DNA of 64,000 nt from positions 143,772-207,771 of the forward strand of contig JABCYW010000001.1 of NCBI GenBank assembly GCA_013289985.1, read 5' to 3'. Each line of letters starts with the position of its first letter. The first letter of the stretch is position 1. The notes below the pieces were generated by a model that was not told the origin of the DNA, made no database searches, and saw only the letters and a program-made list of their open reading frames with translations. The DNA is from Betaproteobacteria bacterium. Its GTDB lineage: Bacteria; Pseudomonadota; Gammaproteobacteria; Burkholderiales; Burkholderiaceae_C. Below are positions 1-10,515 of the stretch, piece by piece. Position numbers and translations under genes: made by a program.

Positions 1-288
1 CTGCTCGCCGAAGTCCTGGCGATTGAACAGCGTGGCCTTGAGCTGGTTGCACGGCGGGCACCACACGGCGCCCCAGTACAGCAGCACGGCCTTGTTCTGC
101 GCCTTGGCGGTGGCGAAGGCCTTGTCGATGTCGGCGTCGCTGGTGGCCTCCTGCCAGGCCACGTTGGTGGACGGCGGGCCGTCGATGGCGTGGGCGGCGG
201 GCCCGAAGCCGGCGAGCGTCGCGGCGAGCGCGAGGGCCAGGGCGGACAGCTTCACGGTGCGGGCGGGGGACTGCGGCAGGCGACTCAT
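1..288 (-). CDS. thioredoxin-family periplasmic protein (3' part cut by window edge)
   Basis: The first 96 codons are present; the C-terminal part lies beyond base 1. The protein starts MSRLPQSPARTVKL, has a hydrophobic stretch (about residues 14-35) ending in an AHA-type signal-peptidase site, then a thioredoxin fold beginning with a conserved AVLLYWGAVWCPPC segment. The WCPPC motif is the redox-active CxxC, here with the Pro-Pro of TlpA/DsbD-gamma-like and thioredoxin_7 proteins. It therefore probably reduces or oxidises disulfides in the periplasm. The ATG at 286-288 is preceded by GGAG about 10 bases upstream. The exact subfamily cannot be decided from the fragment. Confidence 0.85.
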   Translation of the reverse strand, partial: MSRLPQSPARTVKLSALALALAATLAGFGPAAHAIDGPPSTNVAWQEATSDADIDKAFATAKAQNKAVLLYWGAVWCPPCNQLKATLFNRQDFGEQ

Positions 289-436
289 CGGGGAAATCTC
301 CAGGGATATGGATGGATGGCGCGGGGCCTTCGTCGCGCACCGGTGGGCGGCGGGAAGTCGCGCGCCTTCAAGCGACGCAAACGCCTATTGTCTTCGACTG
401 CGGGCGCCCGGGCACGCGCATGCACATGACGGAAGT

Positions 437-1162
437 TCAGCCGGCGGGGTCGGCGTCGGGCTCGCCCAGTGCCTGCTGCGCCGGCTCCTCCGCCGGCTCC
501 GGCGTGGCGCGCGCCAGCGCCATCCAGGTGGCGAACGGCAGCCGCAGCGCGCGCCGCGGCGCCGGGCGCAGCACGTCCAGCACGCCGTCGCGTTCCACCA
601 TCACGCCGTAGTCGGCGGGCACGTCGTCGGCGTCGCCGATGCCCTGGGCCAGCACGTACCAGCACTCGCGCGCCATCTGCCGGTAGGCCTCGCCCTTGGC
701 TGGCTTGCGCAGGTCGCCCAGCAGGTCGGCGCGGCGCACCTTGATCTCGTGCACGACGGGCTCGAGGTAGTCCTCCACGGTGGTGTTGCGCACCGAGAAG
801 AGATCGGGCTTCGCCACCGTCCAGCGGCCGGTGCCGGCGGCGTCGTCGCCGGTGCGCACGCGCAGAGACAGGCCGCGCCACGCGATGCGCCCGGCGCGCT
901 GCATGGCCACGGCCACGCGGCCGATGAGCGCCTCGTGCGCGTCGCGCGCGGCGCGGTTGCGCGCGAGCGTGGCGGCCAGCACGGCGATGCCGGCGTCGGT
1001 CACGCGCAGCGTCTCGCGGCCGTGGCCGTCGCGCAGGCGTTCCACCCAGCCTGCGGCCAGCAGCTCCACCTCGACGAGATCCTGGCTGGGCCAGCCGGCC
1101 GAGCGCCAGATCGCGCGCAGGCGGCGGCGATGCAACTCGGTGAGCGACGGCTGAGGGTTCAT
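437..1162 (-). CDS. winged-helix plus PD-(D/E)XK nuclease-like conserved protein
   Basis: About 241 residues from the ATG at 1162; a GTG nine bases further upstream is also in frame and neither start has a clear ribosome site. The N-terminal third (about residues 12-60) looks like a winged helix: two helices, then a strand-turn-strand ending LRVTDAGI. The second half has KPDLFS (P119, D120) followed by the strand HEIKVRRADLLGDL (E139, K141). This is the spacing and form of a PD-(D/E)XK nuclease core as in MmcB-like and restriction-like proteins. No established function is known to me; a DNA-related role is inference. It ends 148 bases before the thioredoxin-like gene on the same strand, and a DJ-1 gene diverges from it. 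Confidence 0.75.
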   Translation of the reverse strand: MNPQPSLTELHRRRLRAIWRSAGWPSQDLVEVELLAAGWVERLRDGHGRETLRVTDAGIAVLAATLARNRAARDAHEALIGRVAVAMQRAGRIAWRGLSLRVRTGDDAAGTGRWTVAKPDLFSVRNTTVEDYLEPVVHEIKVRRADLLGDLRKPAKGEAYRQMARECWYVLAQGIGDADDVPADYGVMVERDGVLDVLRPAPRRALRLPFATWMALARATPEPAEEPAQQALGEPDADPAG

Positions 1163-1252
1163 GGCGAGCACACGAAAGTATCCGATTACTACCCGCTCAC
1201 CGCGTGAGCTTCCAAGAATCGGGTCCCGGATTCAACCTGACAGGAGACGACC

Positions 1253-1831
1253 ATGGCGAAGAAGATTCTGATGATCTGCGGCGATTTCGGCGAGGACTAC
1301 GAGACGATGGTGCCGTTCCAGGCGCTGCTCGCGGTGGGCCACGTCGTCCATGCGGTGGCGCCCGACAAGAAGGCCGGCGACTACGTCACGATGGCGATCC
1401 ACGACTTCGACGGCGCGCAGACCTACAGCGAGAAGCCGGGCCACCGCTTCACCCTCAACGCCAGCTTCTCCGACGTGCGCGCCGAGAGCTACGACGCCCT
1501 GGTGGTGCCCGGCGGCCGCGCGCCCGAGTACCTGCGCATGAACGCGCAGGTGGTCGCGATGACGAAGCACTTCCTGTCGGCCAACAAGCCCGTCGCCGCG
1601 ATCTGCCACGGCGCGCAGCTGCTGGCCGCCACCGGCCTGATCAAGGGCCGCAAGGTGTCGGCCTACCCGGCCTGCCAGGTCGAGGTGGAGCTGGCGGGCG
1701 CCGAGTACATGGGCATCCCGGTCGACCAGGCCGTCACCGACGGCAACCTGGTGACGGCCCCGGCATGGCCGGCGCATCCGGCGTGGATCGCGCAGTTCCT
1801 GGCGGTGCTGGGCACGCGGATCACCCTGTAA
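1253..1831 (+). CDS. DJ-1/PfpI family protein
   Basis: A 192-residue single-domain protein with the flavodoxin-like DJ-1/PfpI fold. The nucleophile elbow reads [10 protein letters not shown], placing the reactive cysteine at C118 with H119 next to it, as in PfpI and YhbO. The segment [13 protein letters not shown] is the usual oxyanion and acid region of the family. YhbO/PfpI-like members act as glyoxalase or protein and nucleotide deglycase-type stress proteins, or as peptidases in archaea; which applies here cannot be told. A good ribosome site (AGGAGA) lies seven bases before the ATG. It is a single gene transcribed away from the winged-helix gene. Confidence 0.88.
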   Translation: MAKKILMICGDFGEDYETMVPFQALLAVGHVVHAVAPDKKAGDYVTMAIHDFDGAQTYSEKPGHRFTLNASFSDVRAESYDALVVPGGRAPEYLRMNAQVVAMTKHFLSANKPVAAICHGAQLLAATGLIKGRKVSAYPACQVEVELAGAEYMGIPVDQAVTDGNLVTAPAWPAHPAWIAQFLAVLGTRITL

Positions 1832-1960
1832 AGGCCGCGTTCGGCGCTTGGCGATCGCGTGCGCTCGGGCGTACATTGTCCGGCCGGGCGCGGCGATTCG
1901 CGGCGCCCGCCCTGCAGAGTTGCGCGCCAGAAGCGACGCGGCCACGCCAAGGAGACATGC

Positions 1961-2389
1961 ATGTGTGAAATCTTCATCAGCGCCGATCCCGCGAGCTACG
2001 AGAGCCGCACGCGCTCCGTCCGCCTGCACGGCGTGGTCACCAGCATCCGGCTGGAGCATCTCTACTGGGATGTGCTCGAGGAGATCGCCCGCCGCGACGC
2101 CATGTCGGTGGTGCACCTCATCGAGAAGCTCTACGACGAGCTGGTGGCGGCGCGCGGCGGCGTCGGCAACTTCACCTCGTTCCTGCGCGTGAGCGCGCTG
2201 CGCTACGAGGGTTTGGTGGCCCAGGGCCGCATCCCGGCCGACGTGGCCATTCCCATCCGCTCGCTCGATGCGAAGACCGTGCTGCACGAGTTGCCCAAGG
2301 GCTGGAGCGCGCCGTCGGCCACGGCCAGTGGCGATGCCTCGCCGCCGGCTCGTGCACTGCAGCGCGCGCTCACGCGGCTGCCGCACTGA
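1961..2389 (+). CDS. ribbon-helix-helix domain protein
   Basis: 142 residues from the ATG at 1961. AAGGAGA sits just upstream; an ATG at 1957 is out of frame and stops at once. The segment RSVRLHGVVTSIRLEHLYWDVLEEIARRDAMSV matches the start of the ribbon-helix-helix family (RHH_4, PF13467): a strand with alternating residues, then two helices with LEEIA. The middle of the protein (NFTSFLRVSALRY) continues this fold. The C-terminal 40 residues are low-complexity and Ala/Pro-rich. Such proteins are arginine-repressor-like DNA-binding folds of unknown target. The inverted layout with the downstream lysR (convergent, six bases apart) suggests it is not co-transcribed with anything here. Confidence 0.8.
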   Translation: MCEIFISADPASYESRTRSVRLHGVVTSIRLEHLYWDVLEEIARRDAMSVVHLIEKLYDELVAARGGVGNFTSFLRVSALRYEGLVAQGRIPADVAIPIRSLDAKTVLHELPKGWSAPSATASGDASPPARALQRALTRLPH

Positions 2390-2395
2390 CGCGTT

Positions 2396-3412
2396 TCAAT
2401 CCACGCGGAAACGCCCCGGCGACGCATTGACCGCTGGTGCCGACGCGTCCAGCGCCTCGGCGCAGGCGCTCATCGTCCGCGCCAGCATGTCGATGAAGGC
2501 GCGCGTCTTCGCCGGCATCAGGCGCCGGCCGGGGAACACCGCCCAGCAGTCCGCATCCGGCAGGCACCAGTCGGGCAGGATGCGCTGCAGCTCGCCGCGC
2601 GCCAGGTAGGGCTCGGCGAAGAAGTCGGCCACCGCCACCACGCCCGCGCCGCGGCGCGCCAGCCGGATCAGCACGTCGGGCGAATTGGCGCGCACGTGCT
2701 GGGCGGGCACGATCGTCTGCGCAGCGACATTGGCGGCGGGCCGCCGCCCCTTGCCGGAAGCCGCTCCGGCGACGGCGGGCGGCTCGCGCCGCGAGAGCGA
2801 CCAGGGAATGGCGTCGCCTGCTCGCGACAGCAGCATCAGCGCCGGCATCGTGCGCAGCGCCTCGGGCTCCAGCGGTTCGCCGTGCTCGCGCAGCAGCGCC
2901 GGCGCGGCGTACAAGCCGGTGGTGAAGACGGCCAGGCGGCGCGCGGCGAGCTGCGCGTCGTCCTGCAGCTCGCCCATGCGGATGGCGAGGTCGAAGTTCT
3001 CGCCGATCAGGTCCACCCGGCGCGGCGAGAGGTCGAGCTCCAGCGCCACCGCGGGGAAATCGCGCACGAAGTCGGCCAGCGGCTGCTCCAGCGCATTGCT
3101 GGCGAAGTCGCCGGGCATCGATACGCGCAGCCGCCCGCTGGGCCGGGCCTGGCGCGACAGCGCGAAGGCGAGCGCGGCGTCCACCTCCTCCGACATGGTG
3201 CGCGCGTGCTCCAGCACGCCCTGCCCGAACTCGGTGATGACCAGCTTGCGCGTGGTGCGCTGCAGCAGGCGTTCGCCCAGCCGCTTCTCGAGCGCGGCGA
3301 TTCGGCGCGACACGGTCGATTTCGGCAACTGCACGCGCTCGGCCGCGCGGCTGAAGCTGCCGGACTCGGCCACGCGGGCAAACAGGAGGAGGTCGTCGGC
3401 GTCGGGGCTCAT
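2396..3412 (-). CDS. LysR-family transcriptional regulator
   Basis: 338 residues. The N-terminal 60 residues form the classic LysR helix-turn-helix (LLLFARVAESGSFSRAAERV, then STVSRRIAALEKRLGERLLQRTTRKL). The remainder is a type-2 periplasmic-binding-like effector domain starting near GRLRVSMPGDF. It is divergent from azoR and the pirin gene, the usual arrangement for a LysR regulator controlling quinone- or azo-reductase genes. It most likely binds the shared 262-base intergenic region, regulates azoR-pirin and represses itself. The effector is unknown; electrophiles or quinones are a guess from the target genes. Confidence 0.9.
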   Translation of the reverse strand: MSPDADDLLLFARVAESGSFSRAAERVQLPKSTVSRRIAALEKRLGERLLQRTTRKLVITEFGQGVLEHARTMSEEVDAALAFALSRQARPSGRLRVSMPGDFASNALEQPLADFVRDFPAVALELDLSPRRVDLIGENFDLAIRMGELQDDAQLAARRLAVFTTGLYAAPALLREHGEPLEPEALRTMPALMLLSRAGDAIPWSLSRREPPAVAGAASGKGRRPAANVAAQTIVPAQHVRANSPDVLIRLARRGAGVVAVADFFAEPYLARGELQRILPDWCLPDADCWAVFPGRRLMPAKTRAFIDMLARTMSACAEALDASAPAVNASPGRFRVD

Positions 3413-3597
3413 GGCGAGGGGGCTGCGTGGCGGTTGGGTCGCCAGCAGGCCATTCTCGCCTGCGCGTGTGTCGGGCGTCGGACTCGGGGGATGGCGGCCA
3501 GGCCGCTCCTGTTCAATCCGATCTCGACAGGAGGGGGTGCGCTGATTGTCCTGTCAGGGGAACAATGATGTGCAATCCGACGGCTTCCGGCGCACTC

Positions 3598-3619
3598 GAT
3601 GTACCAATACAGTCACATC
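3598..3619. promoter_or_regulatory. candidate LysR operator between lysR and azoR
   Basis: An inverted repeat GATGT-N12-ACATC lies 56 bases before the azoR start, in the divergent intergenic region. Its arms resemble a LysR-type box, though the spacing is T-N12-A and not the canonical T-N11-A. The surrounding 262 bases hold no gene. The assignment rests on position and symmetry only. Confidence 0.35.
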
Positions 3620-3674
3620 AAACGGAAAGCCTCCGTTCGACTGATCAACACCCCGGCACCCGAAGGAGCCCCTC

Positions 3675-4286
3675 ATGAACATCCTGCAGATCAATTCCAG
3701 CGCACGCTCGTGGGCCAATGGCCAGGGCTCGCAATCCACCCGCCTCGCCAACGAGCTCGTCGAGCGGCTGCGCGCCGCCGATCCGGCCGCGACGCTGACG
3801 CTGCGCGACCTCACCGCCAAGCCGCACCCGGCGCTGGACGAAGCCGCGCTCGGCGCGCTGTTCACGCCGGCCGAAGCCCGCTCGGCCGAGCAGCATGCCC
3901 GCGTGTCGCTCGACCTGGCGCTGATCGACGAGGTGAAGTCCGCCGACGTCATCGTCATCGGCGTGCCGATGGTCAACTTCGGCATCACCAGCCAGCTGAA
4001 GAACTGGATCGACGCGATCGCCAAGGCGGGCATCACGTTCAAGTACACCGCCACCGGCCCGGTGGGCCTGGTCGAGGGCAAGAAGGTCTATGCCGTGCTC
4101 ACGCGCGGCGGCATCTACCGCGACCAGCCGCACGACACCCAGGTGCCCTACCTGCGCCAGACGCTTGGCTTCCTGGGCATCACCGACATCGAGTTCATCT
4201 ACGCCGAAGGCCTGGCGATGGGCCCGGACGCGGAAGCCAAGGCGCTCGCCTCGGCCCGCGCCGAGATCGCCGCCGCCCTCGCCTGA
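3675..4286 (+). CDS. azoR: FMN-dependent NADH:quinone/azo oxidoreductase
   Basis: 203 residues, the usual length of AzoR. The flavodoxin-like fold is visible: [12 protein letters not shown] at the FMN phosphate loop, [15 protein letters not shown] after it, the second FMN segment [20 protein letters not shown], and LTRGGIYRD near the dimer interface. The enzyme uses NADH to reduce quinones and azo dyes by two electrons, avoiding radical semiquinones. A ribosome site AAGGAG lies nine bases before the ATG. The pirin gene follows 41 bases later in the same direction, a common pairing, and both are probably controlled by the divergent LysR. Confidence 0.93.
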   Translation: MNILQINSSARSWANGQGSQSTRLANELVERLRAADPAATLTLRDLTAKPHPALDEAALGALFTPAEARSAEQHARVSLDLALIDEVKSADVIVIGVPMVNFGITSQLKNWIDAIAKAGITFKYTATGPVGLVEGKKVYAVLTRGGIYRDQPHDTQVPYLRQTLGFLGITDIEFIYAEGLAMGPDAEAKALASARAEIAAALA

Positions 4287-4327
4287 TCCAACGCGGCCCC
4301 GCGCGGGCCGCCTCGAAGGAAACCGAC

Positions 4328-5248
4328 ATGACCACGACCCTGATCGATCCCGTCGCCACCGTGACCCCGGACGTCCCCGTGCGCAACCCGCGCTCGGTGG
4401 AGCGCCTGGTCACGGGCCAGGCCACCAGCGATGGCGACGGCGTGAAGCTGACCCGCGTGCTGACGCAGCCGCTGCAGCGCCGGCTCGACCCGTTCCTGAT
4501 GCTGGACGCGTTCGGCTCGGATGACGCCGGCGACTACATCGGCGGCTTCCCCGACCACCCGCACCGCGGCTTCGAGACGGTGACCTACATGATCGCCGGG
4601 CGCATGCGCCATCGCGACTCCACCGGCAACCAGGGCCTGCTGGAGAACGGCGGCGTGCAGTGGATGACGGCCGGCCGCGGCCTGATCCACAGCGAGCTGC
4701 CCGAGCAGGAGGAAGGCCGCATGGAGGGCTTCCAGCTGTGGCTGAACCTGCCGGCGGCCGACAAGATGACCACGCCGGGCTACCGCGACATTCCCACCGG
4801 CGAGATCCCCGAGCTGCGCCTGCCCGGCGCGACCGTGCGCGTGATCGCGGGCGAAAGCCACGGTGTGCAGGGCGCGGTGCAGAAGGCGCACACCGAGCCG
4901 CTGTACCTGGATCTGCACCTGGAGCCGGGTGCGACGTTCGAGCAGGCGCTTCCGCCCGGCCACAACGGGTTCGTCTACGTCTACCGGGGCGAGCTGGAAA
5001 TCGACTCCGGCACCGCGCGCACGAGCGTCCCGCGCGAGCGCATGGCCGTGCTCGCGAACGCGGCCGACCGCGACGGCGTGCGCGTGCGGGCGGGCGCCGA
5101 CGGGGCGCGGGCGTTGCTCATCGCGGGCAAGCCGCTGAACGAGCCGATCGCGCAGTACGGCCCGTTCGTGATGAACAGGCAGGCCGAGATCTTCCAGGCC
5201 GTGGAAGACTTCCGCGCCGGCAAGTTCGGCGTGCCGCCGGGGCGCTGA
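4328..5248 (+). CDS. pirin family protein
   Basis: 306 residues from the ATG at 4328, preceded by AAGGAAACC. The N-terminal cupin carries the pirin hallmarks: FPDHPHRGFETVTYM supplies two iron-binding histidines, followed by MRHRDSTGNQG, then GLIHSELPEQEEGRMEGFQLW. The C-terminal cupin starts near LYLDLHLEPG. Bacterial pirins such as YhhW act as quercetinases or as redox-sensing partners of dehydrogenases. The pairing with azoR suggests a role with quinone or flavonoid-like aromatics, which is inference. Residues 1-14 are a Thr/Val-rich extension before the pirin core. Confidence 0.9.
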   Translation: MTTTLIDPVATVTPDVPVRNPRSVERLVTGQATSDGDGVKLTRVLTQPLQRRLDPFLMLDAFGSDDAGDYIGGFPDHPHRGFETVTYMIAGRMRHRDSTGNQGLLENGGVQWMTAGRGLIHSELPEQEEGRMEGFQLWLNLPAADKMTTPGYRDIPTGEIPELRLPGATVRVIAGESHGVQGAVQKAHTEPLYLDLHLEPGATFEQALPPGHNGFVYVYRGELEIDSGTARTSVPRERMAVLANAADRDGVRVRAGADGARALLIAGKPLNEPIAQYGPFVMNRQAEIFQAVEDFRAGKFGVPPGR

Positions 5249-5268
5249 GCGAGTCCGTTCCGGCAACA

Positions 5269-5294
5269 AAAATGGCGCCCGCGGGCGCCATTTT
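5269..5294. terminator. bidirectional intrinsic terminator
   Basis: A near-perfect palindrome AAAATGGCGCCC / GGGCGCCATTTT lies between the convergent pirin and DUF4397 genes. The A and T flanks make it a terminator on both strands. Confidence 0.85.
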
Positions 5295-5311
5295 CCTTGG
5301 AGCGCGAAGGC

Positions 5312-6697
5312 TCAGGTGCCGGACGCCGCCAGGAAGAAATTGAGCACGCCGGTCGCCGAAGCGGCATTCGGCACGCTGACGACGATGTCCGTGAAGATGT
5401 TGCCGACCGTCATCACCTGCGACTTGGACGCCAGGGTGGTGGGGCCGTCGCTGACTTCCGCGAGCGATGCGGTGCCCTGGGGCACGCCCGTCACTTCGGT
5501 ATACGGCGATGCCGCCGCGTAGTTGATGTTCGAGGCGACGCTGATCGAGTTGACCGCCATCGACAACTGCAGGCCCTGGTTGTCGGAGGCCAGGTTGATC
5601 AGGCGGAACTTCACGCCTTGCGACGTCACCGGGGCGGTGTTGTTGTCCTCGATCAGCTTGGCCGTTGCCGTGCTGCCGTTCAGGTAGACCAGCAGCGTGT
5701 AGTCGCCGCCGGCCGCGAGCACGCCCGGCTGGTTCGGTGTGACCACGCCTGTGGTGGCGTTGGTGACGTCCATCAGCACGGGGACCTGATTGCCGCCGAC
5801 CATGACCACGGGCGGCGTGCCGGTGTTGACGACGAAGTAGTTGGAATAGTGCGGGGTGGTGCTCAGCGACAGGATGGGGACCGAGGTGGTGGTCGTGCCG
5901 CTCGTGTTGGAACCGGTGACCGAGGCCTGCTGGTTCGGAACCGCCGTCACGGCGCGCACGCGCGCGGTGAGGTTGTAGTACGGGACCGTCGGGCTGGCGG
6001 CGCCGGCGGTGCCTTGCGTCAGCAGGATCGCGTTGGCCAGGACGCCGCTGGCGCCCGGGGTCAGGATGACCGTGAGGATTTCCAGCGCGGTCAGCGCGAT
6101 GGCGACCGGGGTCTGGAAGCGCACGTCGCTGATGCCCTTGGCGATGCTGTTGGCGCCGACGACCGTGATGTAGTACGAACCGGCCAGGATGCCGGCGAAC
6201 GCGCTCTGCGACACGCCGGTGATGCTGGAGGCGATCAGCGTGGAGACCGCCAGGTCCTGCGTGGCCGACAGGTAGACGTCGACGGCGCCGATGTCCACCG
6301 AGGTGTTCAGCACGTTGACGTTGGCCTTGCCGGTGTCGGGCGTGGTGGTGCTCTCGGTGATCAGGACCTGCTTGAGCTCGTTGGCGAAGCCGTAGGCCAC
6401 CAGCGAGTAGCGTTGACCCTTGTTGATCGTGCGGGTCTGGGCGGCCGTGGCGGCCTGGTTGGCGACGGTCAGCGTGATGCCGACGGCGCCGGCCTGCACG
6501 TTCTCGAACGGGCTGGCAGATCCATATGCCACGTCGGTGGACGTGGCCTGGGTCGACTCGACCATGAACCCCAGGTTGGGGTAGCCGACGCTGGCGTTGA
6601 CCAGGCGAACCGGCGCGCTGCCGCTGCCGCTGCCGCCGCAACCGGCCAGGATCAAAGGCACGGCGCCGCCCGCTGCCAGGAACTCACGTTTGTTCAT
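5312..6697 (-). CDS. DUF4397 domain surface lipoprotein
   Basis: 461 residues from the ATG at 6697, which has GGAG upstream. The start MNKREFLAAGG is followed by a lipobox LILAGC (Cys20), so this is a lipoprotein. The mature part begins with a Gly/Ser linker and then APVRLVNASVG, the typical start of a DUF4397 domain. A second copy begins near VKFRLINLASDN, so there are two DUF4397-like halves, each rich in Thr, Val and Ala beta strands. The domain is thought to form Ig-like or beta-propeller surface modules; no enzymatic role is established. It is a single gene, divergent from the FadH-like gene. Confidence 0.85.
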   Translation of the reverse strand: MNKREFLAAGGAVPLILAGCGGSGSGSAPVRLVNASVGYPNLGFMVESTQATSTDVAYGSASPFENVQAGAVGITLTVANQAATAAQTRTINKGQRYSLVAYGFANELKQVLITESTTTPDTGKANVNVLNTSVDIGAVDVYLSATQDLAVSTLIASSITGVSQSAFAGILAGSYYITVVGANSIAKGISDVRFQTPVAIALTALEILTVILTPGASGVLANAILLTQGTAGAASPTVPYYNLTARVRAVTAVPNQQASVTGSNTSGTTTTSVPILSLSTTPHYSNYFVVNTGTPPVVMVGGNQVPVLMDVTNATTGVVTPNQPGVLAAGGDYTLLVYLNGSTATAKLIEDNNTAPVTSQGVKFRLINLASDNQGLQLSMAVNSISVASNINYAAASPYTEVTGVPQGTASLAEVSDGPTTLASKSQVMTVGNIFTDIVVSVPNAASATGVLNFFLAASGT

Positions 6698-6828
6698 CGA
6701 GAAAACTCCACTTTCCAGGCGGACGCCTGTCATCTGAATCCAACATTATGGGGCATGGCGTGTTGCCGGTCTGTTGCCACCGACCCGGTGTGCCGCCATG
6801 CGACAGGGCGACGCCCCGCCTGCACTGA

Positions 6829-9042
<2,214 letters not shown>

Positions 9043-9120
9043 GAGATTGATTTCACACTCGCCTCACCGGCGCCCGCTAGGATGGCCGGCGTTGCCGGTT
9101 GGCTCTGTCCGCAAGGGTGC

Positions 9121-9834
9121 ATGGAAGAAGGTCTGGGGATTCATTCGTTGTTCTGGTTCGTCGTCACGCGGCTGGGCGAGGCCCAGATCCTGCTGCCGAC
9201 CTTTCTCGCGGGTTCGCTGTGGCTCGCGTTCGCGCGGCCCGCGGGCGCGCGCGGGCGTCTCGCGCGAGGCAACCCGCACGCGCACGACCACCCGGCGCGG
9301 CTCTCGGCGCAGCGCTGGATCGGCGCCGTCATCGCCACCTCGGCCGTCGTCACCATCAGCAAGGTGGCGTTCCTGGGTTACGGCATCGGCAGCGCGACGC
9401 TCGACTTCACCGGCTTCTCCGGCCACTCGATGTATGCCACGGCCATCCTGCCCGTGCTGGCGGCCATCGTCGCCGGCCGCCGTGGCGCGATCGCCGGCGC
9501 GCTGCTGGCCGTGCTGATCACCTATTCGCGCGTCAAGCTGGGCGCGCATTCCTGGAGCGAGGCGATCTCGGGCATGGCGCTCGGCGCGGCCGCCGCGGGC
9601 TGGACGCTGGCCGACTACCTGGCCCATCCCGGCGCCGTGCGCGCGCCGTGGTGGCTGCCGCTGCTGCTGGCCGCGTGGCTCACGCTGCTGCCGATGAAGG
9701 CGCCGCCGTCGCGCACGCACGGCCTGGTGGTGTCGATCGCGCTGAAGATGTCCGGCCGCCACCGGCCCTACACGCGCTTCGAGCTGCTCGCCGGCCTGAT
9801 CCAGCACCCCGTGCACCCCGACGCGGCGCCCTGA
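9121..9834 (+). CDS. PAP2-like integral membrane protein
   Basis: 237 residues from the ATG at 9121, chosen because AAGGG lies six bases upstream; an in-frame ATG at 9082 would add 13 poorly supported residues. Several hydrophobic segments are visible (about residues 8-38, 66-88, 105-130, 145-165, 180-200). GFSGHSMYA matches the second PAP2 phosphatase motif (PSGH). SRVKLGAHSWSEAISG matches the third (SRx5HxxxD), with Glu in place of the usual Asp. The first motif (Kx6RP) is not evident. It is therefore a lipid-phosphate-phosphatase-like protein that may have altered or lost activity. Confidence 0.75.
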   Translation: MEEGLGIHSLFWFVVTRLGEAQILLPTFLAGSLWLAFARPAGARGRLARGNPHAHDHPARLSAQRWIGAVIATSAVVTISKVAFLGYGIGSATLDFTGFSGHSMYATAILPVLAAIVAGRRGAIAGALLAVLITYSRVKLGAHSWSEAISGMALGAAAAGWTLADYLAHPGAVRAPWWLPLLLAAWLTLLPMKAPPSRTHGLVVSIALKMSGRHRPYTRFELLAGLIQHPVHPDAAP

Positions 9835-9878
9835 CGGCGCTATCCTCGAAGGTCATCCTCTTCCTTCGAGATCTCGCC

Positions 9879-10352
9879 ATGGAGTTGCCACCCTCGTCCG
9901 CCAAGCGCTACTACTGGGAGGACTTCCCGGTCGGACTCGTGATACCGCTGGGCAGCACCACCGTCACGCGCGAGGCCGTCCTGGCCTTCGCGGGCCAGTT
10001 CGACCCGCAGCCCTTCCACCTGGACGATGCCGCCGCCGAGGCGTCGCTGTTCAAGAAGCTGTCGGCCAGCGGCTGGCACACCTGCTCGATGACGATGCGC
10101 CTGATGTGCGACGGCTACCTCAACGATTCGGCCGCGCTGGGCTCGCCCGGCGTCGACGAACTTCGCTGGCTCAAGCCGGTCTATCCTGGAGACACGATCA
10201 GCGCCGAGATGAGCGTGCTGGAGTCGCGCGTGATGAACAGCAAGCCGCACGTCGGGCTGGTGCGGTCGCGCTGGCGCGTGTTCAACCAGGATGGCGCCGA
10301 CGTGATGACCATGCAGGGCTGGGGCATGTTCGCCGTGCGCCAGCGGACGTAA
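9879..10352 (+). CDS. MaoC-like (R)-specific enoyl-CoA hydratase
   Basis: 157 residues from the ATG at 9879. The hot-dog fold hydratase motif is present: FAGQFDPQPFHLDD gives the catalytic pair D42 and H47, followed by GWHTCSMTMRL and the conserved LRWLKPVYPGDTI. Such proteins hydrate trans-2-enoyl-CoA, linking beta-oxidation to polyhydroxyalkanoate or acyl metabolism. It is 44 bases after the PAP2-like gene in the same direction and may share its transcript. A TGGT-type operator begins two bases after its stop codon and belongs to the next operon. Confidence 0.87.
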   Translation: MELPPSSAKRYYWEDFPVGLVIPLGSTTVTREAVLAFAGQFDPQPFHLDDAAAEASLFKKLSASGWHTCSMTMRLMCDGYLNDSAALGSPGVDELRWLKPVYPGDTISAEMSVLESRVMNSKPHVGLVRSRWRVFNQDGADVMTMQGWGMFAVRQRT

Positions 10353-10353
10353 T

Positions 10354-10371
10354 TGGTATTACGACTGGTAC
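10354..10371 (+). promoter_or_regulatory. upstream TGGT-repeat operator of the amino-sugar operon
   Basis: TGGTATTACGACTGGTAC carries two TGGT units 12 bases apart, 139 bases upstream of the second site that overlaps the -10 box. Similar elements lie at 10492 and 21139. It would suit a distal GntR site allowing looping, which is inference. Confidence 0.45.
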
Positions 10372-10474
10372 ATTTCGCTCGGGCCCGAATTGCGCAACAA
10401 AGTACGGGTTTCTGCCTAGTCTTCACGAGTGAAATTCGATACCGGAACAGGCAACTCGCACAACCCGGCGCTCA

Positions 10475-10503
10475 TTGACAGCGGTCTGTCATGGTACTAT
10501 AGT
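10475..10503 (+). promoter_or_regulatory. sigma70 promoter of the nag operon
   Basis: A perfect -35 TTGACA (10475-10480) and a -10 TATAGT (10498-10503) are separated by 17 bases. Transcription should begin near 10510, only about six bases before the ATG at 10516, so the message would be almost leaderless. The -10 box lies inside the TGGT-type operator, which predicts repression by steric block. Confidence 0.8.
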
Positions 10504-10510
10504 GGTATCA
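10492..10510 (+). promoter_or_regulatory. GntR (NagQ/DasR-type) operator over the -10 box
   Basis: TGGTACTATAGTGGTATCA has a palindromic centre ACTATAGT flanked by TGGT units 11 bases apart. The same layout appears before the TonB receptor at 21139. The likely ligand-responsive repressor is the HutC-type GntR protein encoded at 20156-20896. Confidence 0.65.
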
Positions 10511-10515
10511 CATCT

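Noticed and set aside
10429-10515. Upstream in-frame ATG extending the GlcNAc kinase by 29 residues
   Set aside because: It would place the coding start upstream of the TTGACA-N17-TATAGT promoter and inside the operator; the extra residues are not conserved in style.
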